Positions 8,561 to 17,717 of a stretch of 64,000 nt of DNA are shown here, piece after piece. Numbering within the stretch: position 1 is the stretch's first letter; every line of letters begins with the position of its first letter. The notes under the pieces are model-generated. The model saw only the letters and a list, made by a program, of their open reading frames with translations. It did no database searches and had not been told where the DNA came from. The position numbers and the translations under genes are program-made. This DNA is from Halanaeroarchaeum sulfurireducens (GTDB taxonomy: Archaea; Halobacteriota; Halobacteria; Halobacteriales; Halobacteriaceae). Location of the stretch: the NCBI RefSeq assembly GCF_001011115.1, contig NZ_CP008874.1, forward strand, positions 1,116,001-1,180,000, written 5' to 3'.

Positions 8561-8567
8561 ATAAACC
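8561..8567 (-). promoter_or_regulatory. TATA box of tRNA-Ala
   Basis: GGTTTAT on the minus strand lies about 34-40 nt before the mature tRNA 5' end. This fits a promoter with a short 5' leader to be removed by RNase P. Confidence 0.55.
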
Positions 8568-8816
8568 TCTCGATTCGATGGAGAACGGACGAAAACTGGC
8601 ACAGAAACACTCGAGTAAATCGACCAGGGAATTGTGACCGTCGAGAAACGGTCCGGATAGTAAGGCTTTACCCTGCGGCCCCAGTTTCTCTCGATAGGGA
8701 ACCGCACGACCGCAAATCTGACTCGTCCACGCTCGTGGACTCGGGATTGCGGTAGTGCACGCCGGCACGATGCCGGCCCGCTATCTTGCGGTTCGTGCAG
8801 TTCCAATTCGACAGCT

Positions 8817-9281
8817 ATGGCACGAATGCATACCCGTCGCCGCGGTTCGTCCGGCTCGGACCGACCGGCGACAGATGACCCACCGGAGTGGAGCGACGTC
8901 GACGCGGAGGCCATCGAGGACCGCGTCGTCGAACTGGCAGAAGAGGGCTACGACCCGAGTCAGATCGGACTCAAACTGCGGGACGAAGGCGTCCAGGGTA
9001 CACCCGTCCCCAGCGTCAAAGCGGCGACCGACAAGAAGGTCACCGAGATTCTCGACGAAAACGACGCCGCCCCCGAGATGCCCGAAGACCTGTACAACCT
9101 TCTCGAGAAGGCCGTGAACCTCTGGGAGCACGTGGACGAGAACCAGCAGGACCACTCGAACAAGCGCGCCCTGCAGAACACCGAGTCCAAGATTCGACGA
9201 CTCGCCAACTACTACCGCGGCGACGCCATCGACGAGGACTTCGAGTATACCTACGAGAACGCGAAAGAACTTCTGGAGTAA
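8817..9281 (+). CDS. rps15: 30S ribosomal protein S15
   Basis: The 154-residue archaeal S15 has a basic N-terminus (MARMHTRRRGSSGS), the PPEW motif and the region with GYDPSQIGLKLRDEG. The C-terminal S15 core contains DHSNKRALQNTESKIRRLANYY, which binds 16S rRNA. Length fits the archaeal/eukaryotic (S13e) form, longer than the bacterial 89 residues. It leads a tight cluster with a RecJ-like gene (6 bp downstream), pcc1 and rps3ae, an order I recognise from other haloarchaea. Confidence 0.97.
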   Translation: MARMHTRRRGSSGSDRPATDDPPEWSDVDAEAIEDRVVELAEEGYDPSQIGLKLRDEGVQGTPVPSVKAATDKKVTEILDENDAAPEMPEDLYNLLEKAVNLWEHVDENQQDHSNKRALQNTESKIRRLANYYRGDAIDEDFEYTYENAKELLE

Positions 9282-9287
9282 CCACCG

Positions 9288-10403
9288 ATGTCGACCACCG
9301 GTCGAACCGCCACAGCCGATCCGGACGACGCGGCGCTCCTCGCGACGCTTCGCGAGGCCGACGTCGTCCACCTCGTGAGCCACGCCGACGGCGATTCACT
9401 CGCCGCGGCCGGAGTGCTCGCGAACGCGCTCGCCCCCGCGAGCCTCTTTCAGATCTCGCCGGTGCGAACGGCTGCGGCGGCCGACCGACGGATCGCGGCG
9501 TCGACCGCGACGACCATCGCGATCGGCGTCGACGCCGAGAACACCGACGCGACACTCGGTGCCGACTCGAACGCGCTCGCCGCCTACGGAGTTGCAACGG
9601 AACTCGACGACGCCGATCCCGTCCTGGCGCTCGCCGGCGCGATCGCCGCGGGGACGATCCCCCAGGGCGACGTCGTGGCCGCTGCAACGGACGCCGGCGT
9701 CGAACGACGACCGGGCGTCGCCATTCCGACTGCGGATCTGGCGGACGGGCTCGCCCACTCGACGCTCTTCCACGCGGACGTCTCCGCCGACGAACAGCGG
9801 GCGGGCGCGCTGCTCGCCGAACTCGAACTGCCGGCCGAGATGGACGAGCGGGCCCACCGACGGGTCGCCTCTGCCGTTGCCCTCTCGGCGACGGAGCCAC
9901 CGGCGCCGGCCAGCGCCGTCGCCGGTATCGAACGCGCCCTCCGTCCACACGTCGCGCCCGACGCCCCCTTCGAGACGGTCGAGGGGTTCGCCGACGTGAT
10001 GGATGCGTTGGCGCGGAGCGATCCGGGACTCGCCGCGTCGCTGGTACTGGGTCACGCCGATCGAACCGCGGCCCTCGACGCCTGGCGCGAACACGCGTCC
10101 ACCGTTCACCGGGCGGTCCGACGCGGAAAACGCACCAGGCGGGATGGACTCGTCGTCATCGAGACGAACGACACGGACCCCTGGTCGACGGCACGGCTAG
10201 TCCGGGATTTCCGCTCGGCGGAACCGACTGTCCTGGCGATCGACGACGAGGCGATCGCACTGGCGACGACGGAGGACGACGCGGTGGCTCGCCTCGAATC
10301 AACCGACGCCATCGATGCAGTCTGCGGTCGATCGAGGCTCGCCAGTGCATCGGCGGACGTCGAGGCGGACGCGCTCATCGCCGATCTGGAGGGACAGCAA
10401 TGA
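9288..10403 (+). CDS. RecJ-like DHH-family protein with degenerate active site
   Basis: The 371-residue protein begins with a DHH-type motif I (VHLVSHADGDSLAAAGVL), and GVDAEN stands where motif II is expected. The sequence contains no DHH triad (motif III) and no clear DHHA1 GGGH motif. It is therefore probably not a canonical nuclease, and may play a binding or scaffold role as CDC45/GAN relatives can. It is placed between rps15 and pcc1, and its TGA overlaps the pcc1 start (ATGA), so the two are translationally coupled. The name 'RecJ-like' is usual for this haloarchaeal position; the activity is inference. Confidence 0.8.
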   Translation: MSTTGRTATADPDDAALLATLREADVVHLVSHADGDSLAAAGVLANALAPASLFQISPVRTAAAADRRIAASTATTIAIGVDAENTDATLGADSNALAAYGVATELDDADPVLALAGAIAAGTIPQGDVVAAATDAGVERRPGVAIPTADLADGLAHSTLFHADVSADEQRAGALLAELELPAEMDERAHRRVASAVALSATEPPAPASAVAGIERALRPHVAPDAPFETVEGFADVMDALARSDPGLAASLVLGHADRTAALDAWREHASTVHRAVRRGKRTRRDGLVVIETNDTDPWSTARLVRDFRSAEPTVLAIDDEAIALATTEDDAVARLESTDAIDAVCGRSRLASASADVEADALIADLEGQQ

Positions 10404-10657
10404 GCCGGACAGCGACGATCCGAGCGGCGGTCACAGATCCGGAGACGGTCGCCGCCGCGCTCCGTCCCGACAACACCGAATCGATGACCACGACAGTCGA
10501 CCGGTCGGACGATGGACACGCGCAGGTGGTCACGACCATCGAACGCGATTCGACCGGCGGTCTTCGGTCCACGCTCGACGACTACGTCGTCAACTGCGCC
10601 GTCGCGGACGAAACCGTACAGCTCGCCAACCGACACACCACGACCACTCATGAGTGA
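10400..10657 (+). CDS. pcc1: KEOPS complex subunit Pcc1
   Basis: This 85-residue protein has the length and alpha/beta layout of archaeal Pcc1, the dimerising subunit of KEOPS, which makes t6A37 in ANN-decoding tRNAs together with Kae1, Bud32 and Cgi121. The end LDDYVVNCAVADETVQLA is typical of the family. The start ATG overlaps the stop of the RecJ-like gene by 4 bp, and the 3' end overlaps the start of rps3ae (10650). It is too short and too overlapped to be confident from sequence alone, but position and fold pattern agree. Confidence 0.82.
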   Translation: MSRTATIRAAVTDPETVAAALRPDNTESMTTTVDRSDDGHAQVVTTIERDSTGGLRSTLDDYVVNCAVADETVQLANRHTTTTHE

Positions 10658-11270
10658 ACGATCAGTCTCCAAACGGAGTCAAGAAAAGCGGTGGTACACC
10701 GTCCTCGCCCCGGAGCAGTTCGACCGGGCGGAGCTCGGCCAGACCCCCGCGACCGAACCCGAACAGGCACTCGACCGAACAATCGAAACCACGCTGGGCG
10801 ACGTCACCGACAACGGTGGCGAGAACAACGTCAAACTCACCTTCAGGGTGACCGACGTCGGCAGTGACGCGGCGTACACCGAACTCATCAAGCACGAACT
10901 CACCCGCGATTATAACCGGAGTCTCGTCCGTCGCGGCTCCTCGAAAGTCAAGGCTATCCTGACCGTCCGCACCTCGGACGACTACCGGGTCCAGGTCCAG
11001 CCGGTGGCCTTCACGACGAAAGTCGCAGATCGGAGTCAGAAGGAGGCGATCCGTCGAACGATGCTGGACCTCGTCGAGGAGTCCGCCGCCGAGCGGACCT
11101 TCGAGGGATTCATCGACAGCATCGTCCAGGGTCGACTCTCCAGTGCCATCTACAACGAGGCCAAGACGATCTACCCGCTTCGTCGCGTCGAGGTCGCGAA
11201 GGCGACCCTCGAGGCCCACCCCGAAGAGGTCCACGCGGAAGAAGAAGCGTCGGCAGACGTCGACGAGTAG
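10650..11270 (+). CDS. rps3ae: 30S ribosomal protein S3ae (eS1)
   Basis: This 206-residue eS1-family protein contains KRWYTVLAPEQFDRAELGQT near the N-terminus, a hallmark of archaeal S3ae, and LIKHELTRDYNRSLVRRGSSKV in the core. It is a small-subunit protein without a bacterial S1 counterpart. The ATG at 10650 overlaps the 3' end of pcc1 by 8 bp, so it is the last gene of the rps15 cluster. The C-terminal tail is acidic (EEEASADVDE), as in other haloarchaea. Confidence 0.97.
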   Translation: MSERSVSKRSQEKRWYTVLAPEQFDRAELGQTPATEPEQALDRTIETTLGDVTDNGGENNVKLTFRVTDVGSDAAYTELIKHELTRDYNRSLVRRGSSKVKAILTVRTSDDYRVQVQPVAFTTKVADRSQKEAIRRTMLDLVEESAAERTFEGFIDSIVQGRLSSAIYNEAKTIYPLRRVEVAKATLEAHPEEVHAEEEASADVDE

Positions 11271-11357
11271 ATCACGCGACGGATCCGATTTTGCCGATCG
11301 TGGCCATCGGGGCCCGAAGTATAAACACGTAAGGAGCCGTTGTGCCATCCTCGGCGT

Positions 11358-12047
11358 ATGCGGCCACGGTTCGTCGGACGCCTCGGACACGCCGATCTCG
11401 TGACTGTCACGAATTCCGCCACCGGGTTCGTGGCCGTCGTCGCCGCGACGATCGACCCGACGCTCGCTGCCAGGGTGGTCCTCGTCGGAGCCATTCTCGA
11501 TGCACTCGATGGGATCGTCGCGCGGTGGCGCGGAAGTACGCGCTTTGGCCCGCATCTGGACTCCCTTGCCGACGTGGCCAGCTTCGGCGTCGCGCCCGCG
11601 TTCATCGTTTTCACCCTCGGCAGATCGACCGCCGGGTCGATGGGCCCCATCGAACGGGCGGTCTGGATCGCCGTGCCGGCGATCTTCGTCGCGACGGCCG
11701 TCGTCCGACTGGCACTGTACACCGTCCTTGACGCGGGAGACGACACCACGGAAGGGGTCCAGACGACGCTCGCTGCGACGCTCGTTTCGGCCGCCATACT
11801 CGTCGGCGTCGGACCAACGACGGTGCTGGTCGGGACGGGCCTGCTCGCTGTGGGGATGCTGGCCCCGGTGACGTACCCTGATCTTCGAGTCCGGGACGCA
11901 TTCCTGATGGGGGCCGTCCAGGCGCTGGCGATCGCGTTCCCGACCCTCGCAAATCGGGTCTTCCCGACCGCCCTGCTCGCCTGGGCCATCGGATATCTCG
12001 TTCTGTCACCCAGACTGTATCGGCGCGACGAAGGGAAACGCTCATAG
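11358..12047 (+). CDS. pssA: Archaetidylserine synthase (CDP-alcohol phosphatidyltransferase)
   Basis: The CDP-alcohol phosphotransferase signature D-x2-DG-x2-AR-x8-G-x3-D-x3-D is complete in [25 protein letters not shown]. The rest forms about six to seven membrane helices in 229 residues. The family moves a phosphoalcohol from CDP-archaeol to serine (or another alcohol) at the membrane. The serine assignment rests on the N-terminal resemblance ([14 protein letters not shown]) to PssA-type enzymes. I start at the ATG at 11358; a TATA-like GTATAAAC is at about 11319-11326. Confidence 0.85.
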   Translation: MRPRFVGRLGHADLVTVTNSATGFVAVVAATIDPTLAARVVLVGAILDALDGIVARWRGSTRFGPHLDSLADVASFGVAPAFIVFTLGRSTAGSMGPIERAVWIAVPAIFVATAVVRLALYTVLDAGDDTTEGVQTTLAATLVSAAILVGVGPTTVLVGTGLLAVGMLAPVTYPDLRVRDAFLMGAVQALAIAFPTLANRVFPTALLAWAIGYLVLSPRLYRRDEGKRS

Positions 12048-12071
12048 GAATTCTTTCGGAACAACGAAAGT

Positions 12072-13367
12072 ATGAGCGACGGGGACGACGAGTCAGAAAC
12101 GACTCCCGACGAGACAGAGGTAGATCCGCAAGTGACGGAGTTCGAATCGCGAATGGACGACGCAGAGGCACTCCTCGAGGACGCCGAGACCGAACCGGAC
12201 CTCGACGACGTCGATGCGACCCTCGACGAGATCGAATCCGACCTCGACGCGGCGGAGATTCCCGTTGTCGAGCCCGAGGACGAAGACGAGGAGCCAGAGG
12301 ATCCAAAAGAGGACCTCGAATCGCGTCTCGAGGACCTCCGCGACGACGTCGAAGAAGAACGCGGCCCCTACGGCGAGGACGTCGTCGACGCGATCGACGA
12401 CGTGCGTTCGACGATCTCCGAGACGCGCTGGGCAGACGAGGGGACCGACGAACTCGCCGCCGCAATCGAATCGTTCATCGACGCGTTCGGTGAATTCTAT
12501 GATGTCGACTTCGGCACGCCGGTCGCCGACCCATCGGAGCTGACCCACGAGCTACAGACGGCCATGGAGCGGGTCGAAGACGCCGACCTCGACGCTGACG
12601 ACGACGCCGAAACCATCGCCGGACTGCTGGAGGTCGCCGACGATCTGTCCGACGACGTCGATGCCTCGACGGCCTGGCTCGACCTGAAGGTACGTGAGCA
12701 GCTCCGACGCGAGGGATTTTACGAACCGATCGAGGGGAACAAATTCAAGGATTTCCCCCCGGAATGGAGCGCGCTGAAAGTCTGGGAGAAACGCGACAAC
12801 CCCGAAATGGTCCTGTTGCTCCTGGACAAGATGGGCGACTCGGACTTCATCCAGCGGCACTGTATCGAGGCCCTCTCGCACATGGGAACCACGGAGGGGC
12901 TGGACGCACTGACCAAGCTAGTAAAACGCCGTAACGAACGTGCCATCGAGGCCATCGGCAAGATCGGCTCCGAAGATGGCGTAGCCGCCGTCAAAAGCCA
13001 CGCGGAGTCGGATGGGAATCCATCCCTGCAGACGGTCTCGCTCAAGGCGCTGGGCGCGATTGGCAGTGAGGAGACCACCGAAAGCGTCGCTCAGCAACTG
13101 GCCGTCGACAACGCGTCCGTTCGGAGTCAGGCCGCCCGCTCGCTGGGAATGATCGGGGACACCCGGGCGATCGAACCGCTCGCGGACGTTCTCGAGGACG
13201 ACGACGAGGACAACGTCGTGCGCGCGAGCGCGGCGTGGGCACTCGTCCAGATCGGCACCGAGCGTGCACTCGAAGCCGCCGCGGCACACGCCGAGGAGAG
13301 GTCCTACATCGTTTCCGTCGAGGCGACGAAGGCGGAGAAGGCACTCGAAGAACCCGTGCCGGCCTAA
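12072..13367 (+). CDS. HEAT-repeat protein with acidic N-terminal region
   Basis: The first 125 or so residues are extremely rich in Asp and Glu, with likely helical segments. A middle region ends at KFKDFPPEWSALKVWEKRDNP. From about residue 250 on there are PBS-lyase/HEAT repeats such as RHCIEALSHMGTTEGLDALT, AAVKSHAESDGNPSLQTVSL and AARSLGMIGDTRAIEPLADV, forming a solenoid likely to bind proteins. It lies 24 bp after pssA, so it may be cotranscribed. It shares its last bases (CTAA, 13364-13367) with the opposing small membrane gene. The molecular role is unknown. Confidence 0.85.
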   Translation: MSDGDDESETTPDETEVDPQVTEFESRMDDAEALLEDAETEPDLDDVDATLDEIESDLDAAEIPVVEPEDEDEEPEDPKEDLESRLEDLRDDVEEERGPYGEDVVDAIDDVRSTISETRWADEGTDELAAAIESFIDAFGEFYDVDFGTPVADPSELTHELQTAMERVEDADLDADDDAETIAGLLEVADDLSDDVDASTAWLDLKVREQLRREGFYEPIEGNKFKDFPPEWSALKVWEKRDNPEMVLLLLDKMGDSDFIQRHCIEALSHMGTTEGLDALTKLVKRRNERAIEAIGKIGSEDGVAAVKSHAESDGNPSLQTVSLKALGAIGSEETTESVAQQLAVDNASVRSQAARSLGMIGDTRAIEPLADVLEDDDEDNVVRASAAWALVQIGTERALEAAAAHAEERSYIVSVEATKAEKALEEPVPA

Positions 13368-13606
13368 CCGAGGAAGACGGCGACGGTCTGGAGCGTGAAT
13401 GCGAGCGCGAGCGCGAGCGCGCCGAGGCGACCGAACCAGGTGTACTCCTGGGCGTCAGCTGGCGAGATCTGTAGGTTGTAACTCTCGAATTCCGTATCGT
13501 AGCTCACGTAGCTCGGCACCTGAAAGAACTCGATAAACAACAGAATGGCCCCGACCGCGCCGATGGCGGCCCCCGCCAACTGGAACATCGCTGCGATGTC
13601 GTTCAT
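13364..13606 (-). CDS. Small two-helix membrane protein, unknown
   Basis: This 80-residue protein starts at the ATG at 13606 (MNDIAAMFQLAGAA). It has two hydrophobic helices (about 5-28 and 60-79) separated by a loop with YDTEFESYNLQISPADAQEY. A longer frame to 13666 adds 20 basic residues that look non-coding. Its 3' end overlaps the HEAT-repeat gene by 4 bp in convergent orientation. I do not recognise the family. Confidence 0.7.
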   Translation of the reverse strand: MNDIAAMFQLAGAAIGAVGAILLFIEFFQVPSYVSYDTEFESYNLQISPADAQEYTWFGRLGALALALAFTLQTVAVFLG

Positions 13607-13686
13607 ATCGTTGTTCCCGCCTCCGATCACCAAAAACGTACTCCACTGACGAGCCTTTTTATGCAATCACCGGACCAACCGGCCAT

Positions 13687-15237
13687 GTGATCGCCCGCCT
13701 GGTCCTCGCGCTCGCCGTCGTGGCGTCGAACGGATCCGTCTCGCTCGTCGGCGTCTATCCCAACCCCGCGACCGACGGCGACGCCGGCGAATACGTCCTT
13801 CTCGGGTCGAATGGGGAAACCTCTCTGGAGGGGTACGCGCTCACGGACGGGGAAGACACGGTCGCGCTTCCCGCGACGAGGATCGACGGCACCGTCGCGA
13901 TAACCGACGATCCACGGGTGGCGGCGTCGATCGCCAACGAAACGACGGTCGTCGTCGACCATGGACTATCGCTCGCGAACGGCGGTGAATCCGTCCACCT
14001 GCTGCGGGACGGCGATCCCGTTTCAACGCTCACGTACGGACGGGCGCCGACAGCGGAAGTGTGGGACGGAACGACGTGGTGTCCCCTGGGAGCGACCGAT
14101 CTGCCGGTCGCCACCGCTCACTCCGTGCCGGTGACGGCGTTCGCGCTCCCTGATGGGCCAACTGTCCCGGCGGCGCACCTCGATGGCGCCGACGAGCGGA
14201 TCGTCCTCGCGGGGTATACCCTCACCTCGACGGCGGTTGCGGACCGGCTCCTCGCCGCCCACCGGCGGGGCGTGCGCGTCTCGGTTCTCGTCGACGAATC
14301 CCCGGTTGGGGGGACGCCCGCCAGTCAGATCACGACGCTGAACCGACTGGCAGCGGCGGGAATCGAGGTGACTGCCTCGGGTGGAGAGCGCGCTCGCTAT
14401 CAGCACCACCACGCGAAGTACGCCGTCGTCGACGACGCCGTCCTCGTGACCTCCGAGAACTGGAAACCCGCGGGCGTCGGCGGGCGCGCGAGTCGAGGTT
14501 GGGGTGTGGTCGTTCACGACCAAGCGCTGGCCGACCACCTCGGGGCCGTGTTCGCGGCGGACGCCGGGGGGCTCGACGGGCAACCGTGGCCGGAGGACCC
14601 CTCGCCCGGGCAGCCAGACACGTTGGCCGATGGTACCTACCCGTCGCGGTTCGAACCCGTTCGAACGAACACCGACCGGGTTCGCGTCATCGTTACGCCC
14701 GACAACGCGGAACGGGAACTTCGCGGTTTGCTCGATGGCGCCACCGAATCGATCCGAATACAGCAGGTGTCCGTCGACGAGGACGGGCCGCTCCTGGAAG
14801 CAGCGATCGCAGCGGCCCGTCGCGGCGTTTCTGTTCGTCTCCTTCTCGGCAGTGCCTGGTACGTCGAGGGGGACAACGCTGCACTCGCAGCGAACCTCAC
14901 GAGATTGGCCGGCGAAGAGGACCTGCCCCTGTCCGTGAAACTGGCCGAACCACGGTCACGGTACGACCACCTCCACGTCAAAGGCGTTCTCGTCGACCGC
15001 AAACACGCTGTGGTCGGGAGCCTCAACTGGAATCGACACGCCTTGCGAGAGAACCGGGAAGTGGCGGTCATCGTGACTGACGACGGCGTCGGCCGGTATT
15101 ACACCAGGCTGTTTCGGGCCGACTGGCGAGGCGCAGCCTGGCGAATCCACTGGACGACGCTGGGAGCAATCGTGATCGCCGGGCTGGCCGTCGTTCGGTA
15201 CGCGAACACCTTCGACTTCGAGCCGCCGGAGCGTTAG
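13687..15237 (+). CDS. Exported phospholipase D-type protein with lamin-tail-like domain
   Basis: The GTG at 13687 begins a signal peptide (MIARLVLALAVVASNGSV). Next comes a lamin-tail-like beta domain (VGVYPNPATDGDAGEYVLLG, YALTDGEDT). Two PLD-family HKD motifs follow: HHHAKYAVVDD near residue 240 and LHVKGVLVDRKHAVVGSLNW near residue 430, so one chain can form the whole active site. A C-terminal membrane helix (about 488-508) would anchor it outside the cell. The ATG two bases upstream runs into TGA, and a TTTTTATG box lies about 30 nt before the GTG. It may act on extracellular DNA or lipid; the substrate is inference. Confidence 0.87.
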   Translation: MIARLVLALAVVASNGSVSLVGVYPNPATDGDAGEYVLLGSNGETSLEGYALTDGEDTVALPATRIDGTVAITDDPRVAASIANETTVVVDHGLSLANGGESVHLLRDGDPVSTLTYGRAPTAEVWDGTTWCPLGATDLPVATAHSVPVTAFALPDGPTVPAAHLDGADERIVLAGYTLTSTAVADRLLAAHRRGVRVSVLVDESPVGGTPASQITTLNRLAAAGIEVTASGGERARYQHHHAKYAVVDDAVLVTSENWKPAGVGGRASRGWGVVVHDQALADHLGAVFAADAGGLDGQPWPEDPSPGQPDTLADGTYPSRFEPVRTNTDRVRVIVTPDNAERELRGLLDGATESIRIQQVSVDEDGPLLEAAIAAARRGVSVRLLLGSAWYVEGDNAALAANLTRLAGEEDLPLSVKLAEPRSRYDHLHVKGVLVDRKHAVVGSLNWNRHALRENREVAVIVTDDGVGRYYTRLFRADWRGAAWRIHWTTLGAIVIAGLAVVRYANTFDFEPPER

Positions 15238-17126
15238 CGGTCGAGCGTACTCGACAGAGCCTCGTCGATCTCCGCATCGGCCATCTTTTCGACGAGGGCG
15301 TCGAGGACCGCCTCACGCATGCCCGGGACGAATCGGATGCTTCCGACGACCAGGTGACCGCCACCGCTCACGCCGGCCCCGGGGAGCTCGTCGTTCAAGT
15401 CGCTCACCATCTGCGGGATATCGAGGCGTACCCCATCGCTCCTGAGAACGGCGAAATCGGGGCCGTACCCGATGGAAATCACCGGCTCCCTCGTTTCGGT
15501 GACCTTTCGGTCGTGAATCTCCCCCGTCGTCTTGCCGGGGGCGGGATAGGTGAAGCGATGGGCATGGGCGTCGAGGTCGAGCCGGTAGAGGTGGGCGCCG
15601 TTGGCGATGCGTTCGTGGTCGACGTGGCTCATGGCGTCGTCAAGCTGTGCGTCGACGGCGTCGCCCGCCCGATCGTCGAGGAACGTGACGAGGTCGCGGT
15701 GACGCGCCTCGTCCACGTCGTCGATGCCGAGAACGTCGTAGATGAGGGTGCGTCCCGCGTCGTACCGGAGCATGTACGCCTCGTAGTCTAGGGCTTCGCC
15801 GATCTCCTCCAGGGAGTCACGGGAGTGACCCGCCTCTTTCGCAAGCGCGAGATAATCATCCATTGCGTCGGCTTTCGACCGATCCGAGAGGCCGGCGACT
15901 GCGGGGACGTGTCGGAGTTCGTCGGTCAACGTGGGATCGATCATCCGGGCCAGTTCGACGCTCAACATCCCCGCCGTGATCCGGTAGTCCTCACCGTGAA
16001 GATAGGGGTTCACGTGCTCTTCGACGAACGGTTCGACCGCCTCCGGGTCCGGGTGATGGTGGTCGAGAACGATGATCGGGATGTCGTAGTGATCGAGGGT
16101 TCGATACGCCGGGCGGTCCTCCTCCGTGCTCCCGTTGTCGAGCATGAGCAACAGTGGAAGTTTCTGCCCGTGACGGTCCCGATCGCCCAGCGAGTAGTTC
16201 AGATCCCGGGTGGCGTCTTCCATCTCGTAGTAGGGCGCCTTGCTCGGGAGTCGCTTGAGTTGATGGCGTTTCGCCGACGGTTCGGCGTGTGTTTTCTCGA
16301 TGAGCCGTTCCAGGGCGAGTTGCACCGGAACGGCCGCACACATCCCGTCGCCGTCAGCGTGGTGTCGAATGCGGATCGGTCGGCTTTCGAGGACCGTCCG
16401 ACGGAGCCGCCGAGCCACACGACGGAGTTCCGGGAGCATCTGCTCGAGCGCGGGCCAATCGACCAGTGGATCGAGTTCCGGTGGTTCGGCGCGTTCGGCG
16501 ACGGCGGCCTCCAGTCGGTTCCGCACCGAACGTTCCCGATCATCGTTCAGACGTTCGATGTCGTCGACCTCGACCTGTACGGAGTCCTCACGGGTCTCCA
16601 CGACGCCCCGAACGTGGACGACGTCCCCAACCTCGACCGCCGCATGCGCGCGGACGCCTGCTCCCTCGAAGGCGGTACACGGGACGATGGCCGTTTCGTC
16701 GCGCACCCGGAAGATCGTGGGGCCACCCGTCTGCTTGACCTGGACGACTTCTCCCTCCAGATGGACCGTCTGACCGACGTTCTGGCGGAGAACAGCGGTC
16801 GCCGTCCGATCGTAGCTCGGAGCCCGTTCGACCACGTTCTCCGGTTCGATATCGGCCGGTTCGAAGCTCAGATCCCCGTTTTGTCGAATCTCTGCGAGTT
16901 CGACGACGAGTTCGTCGCCGACCTCGTACTGTCGGGAGAGAGTGGATTCGTGAACGAGGCCGGAGACGTTCTCGGAGAGATCCACGAAGATACCGTAGTC
17001 GACGACACCGTTGACGCGGGCGACGTACCGTTCGCCCTCCGTCACGTCCTCCCGGGTACAGCCGGGAGCGAGTTGGACGACGGCCTGGCTCTCGCCGGCA
17101 TCGTCGGCCGTAGAAACGTTAGTCAT
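15234..17126 (-). CDS. S1-OB-DHH phosphoesterase (RecJ-like, catalytically complete)
   Basis: The 630-residue protein has an S1 RNA-binding domain (about 30-90) and a second OB fold (about 118-190). The DHH phosphoesterase core follows, with motif I HHADGD (255-260), LMLDNGS, VLDHHHPDP and a C-terminal DHHA1 glycine motif (VSGGGH). Unlike the short RecJ-like protein in this window, all metal-binding motifs are present. The family hydrolyses single-stranded nucleic acid or small nucleotides; the S1 domain points to RNA. Start chosen at ATG 17126 (MTNVST), six codons inside the longest frame. It is divergent from the JAMM gene and shares TTAG with the PLD gene end. Confidence 0.9.
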   Translation of the reverse strand: MTNVSTADDAGESQAVVQLAPGCTREDVTEGERYVARVNGVVDYGIFVDLSENVSGLVHESTLSRQYEVGDELVVELAEIRQNGDLSFEPADIEPENVVERAPSYDRTATAVLRQNVGQTVHLEGEVVQVKQTGGPTIFRVRDETAIVPCTAFEGAGVRAHAAVEVGDVVHVRGVVETREDSVQVEVDDIERLNDDRERSVRNRLEAAVAERAEPPELDPLVDWPALEQMLPELRRVARRLRRTVLESRPIRIRHHADGDGMCAAVPVQLALERLIEKTHAEPSAKRHQLKRLPSKAPYYEMEDATRDLNYSLGDRDRHGQKLPLLLMLDNGSTEEDRPAYRTLDHYDIPIIVLDHHHPDPEAVEPFVEEHVNPYLHGEDYRITAGMLSVELARMIDPTLTDELRHVPAVAGLSDRSKADAMDDYLALAKEAGHSRDSLEEIGEALDYEAYMLRYDAGRTLIYDVLGIDDVDEARHRDLVTFLDDRAGDAVDAQLDDAMSHVDHERIANGAHLYRLDLDAHAHRFTYPAPGKTTGEIHDRKVTETREPVISIGYGPDFAVLRSDGVRLDIPQMVSDLNDELPGAGVSGGGHLVVGSIRFVPGMREAVLDALVEKMADAEIDEALSSTLDR

Positions 17127-17228
17127 TACTGGTAGGTCATACAAATCGGGGCGGTTAACTCTTTACGGGTTCGACCGACGGAGACGCGTTCCGGAACCCT
17201 TAGAACGGGCCAGCGGCCACAAACGCGT

Positions 17229-17717
17229 ATGCGCCTCGGTTCGCGGCCTCCCGTCGTCGGAATTGCGGCGGAGACGCTCGATTTCGCCCGGGAAGCCGCG
17301 AGGGATGCCCATCCGAACGAATACCTTGGCGTCCTTCAGGCGACGCCCTCTGCCGACCTCGATGGATTTAGGGATCGGGATGGCGTCGTCGTCACGGACA
17401 TTCTGGTCATTCCCGCGACGAAATCCGGCCCGACGAGTGCGACGATGCGACGACATCTCGTGCCGAACGACAATCGAACCGTCGGGTCGATTCATTCCCA
17501 CCCGAGTGGCGTCTTGCGACCGAGCGACGAGGACAGACAGACCTTCGGGGCCGGCGTCGTTCACGTCATTCTCGGTGCCCCCTACGGCCCCGACGACTGG
17601 CGAGCGTTCGATAGCGAGGGAGAACGACGCTCGCTTCCCGTGCTGGACGTCGACCTCCCCGACCCGGAATCGTTCTTCGACTTCACCCAGGAAGATATCG
17701 ACGAGGAGCTCGAATGA
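17229..17717 (+). CDS. JAMM/MPN+ metalloprotease (Mov34 family)
   Basis: The JAMM zinc motif is complete: Glu31 (NEYLGVLQ), then [16 protein letters not shown] giving His89, His91 and Asp102. Archaeal JAMM proteins remove ubiquitin-like SAMP modifiers from target proteins and from linear fusions; substrate use here is inferred from family. The 162-residue length fits the stand-alone archaeal type. Its stop overlaps the ribL start by 4 bp, so the two are coupled in one transcript. Confidence 0.9.
   Translation: MRLGSRPPVVGIAAETLDFAREAARDAHPNEYLGVLQATPSADLDGFRDRDGVVVTDILVIPATKSGPTSATMRRHLVPNDNRTVGSIHSHPSGVLRPSDEDRQTFGAGVVHVILGAPYGPDDWRAFDSEGERRSLPVLDVDLPDPESFFDFTQEDIDEELE

Noticed and set aside
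8888-10399. Plus-strand frame of about 500 codons in front of pcc1
   Set aside because: It is the Arg-rich shadow of rps15 and the RecJ-like gene; only its last 85 codons, from the ATG at 10400, are a real gene.
15825-17135. Plus-strand frame of about 435 codons
   Set aside because: Antisense to the S1-DHH gene, whose S1, OB and DHH motifs are unmistakable.
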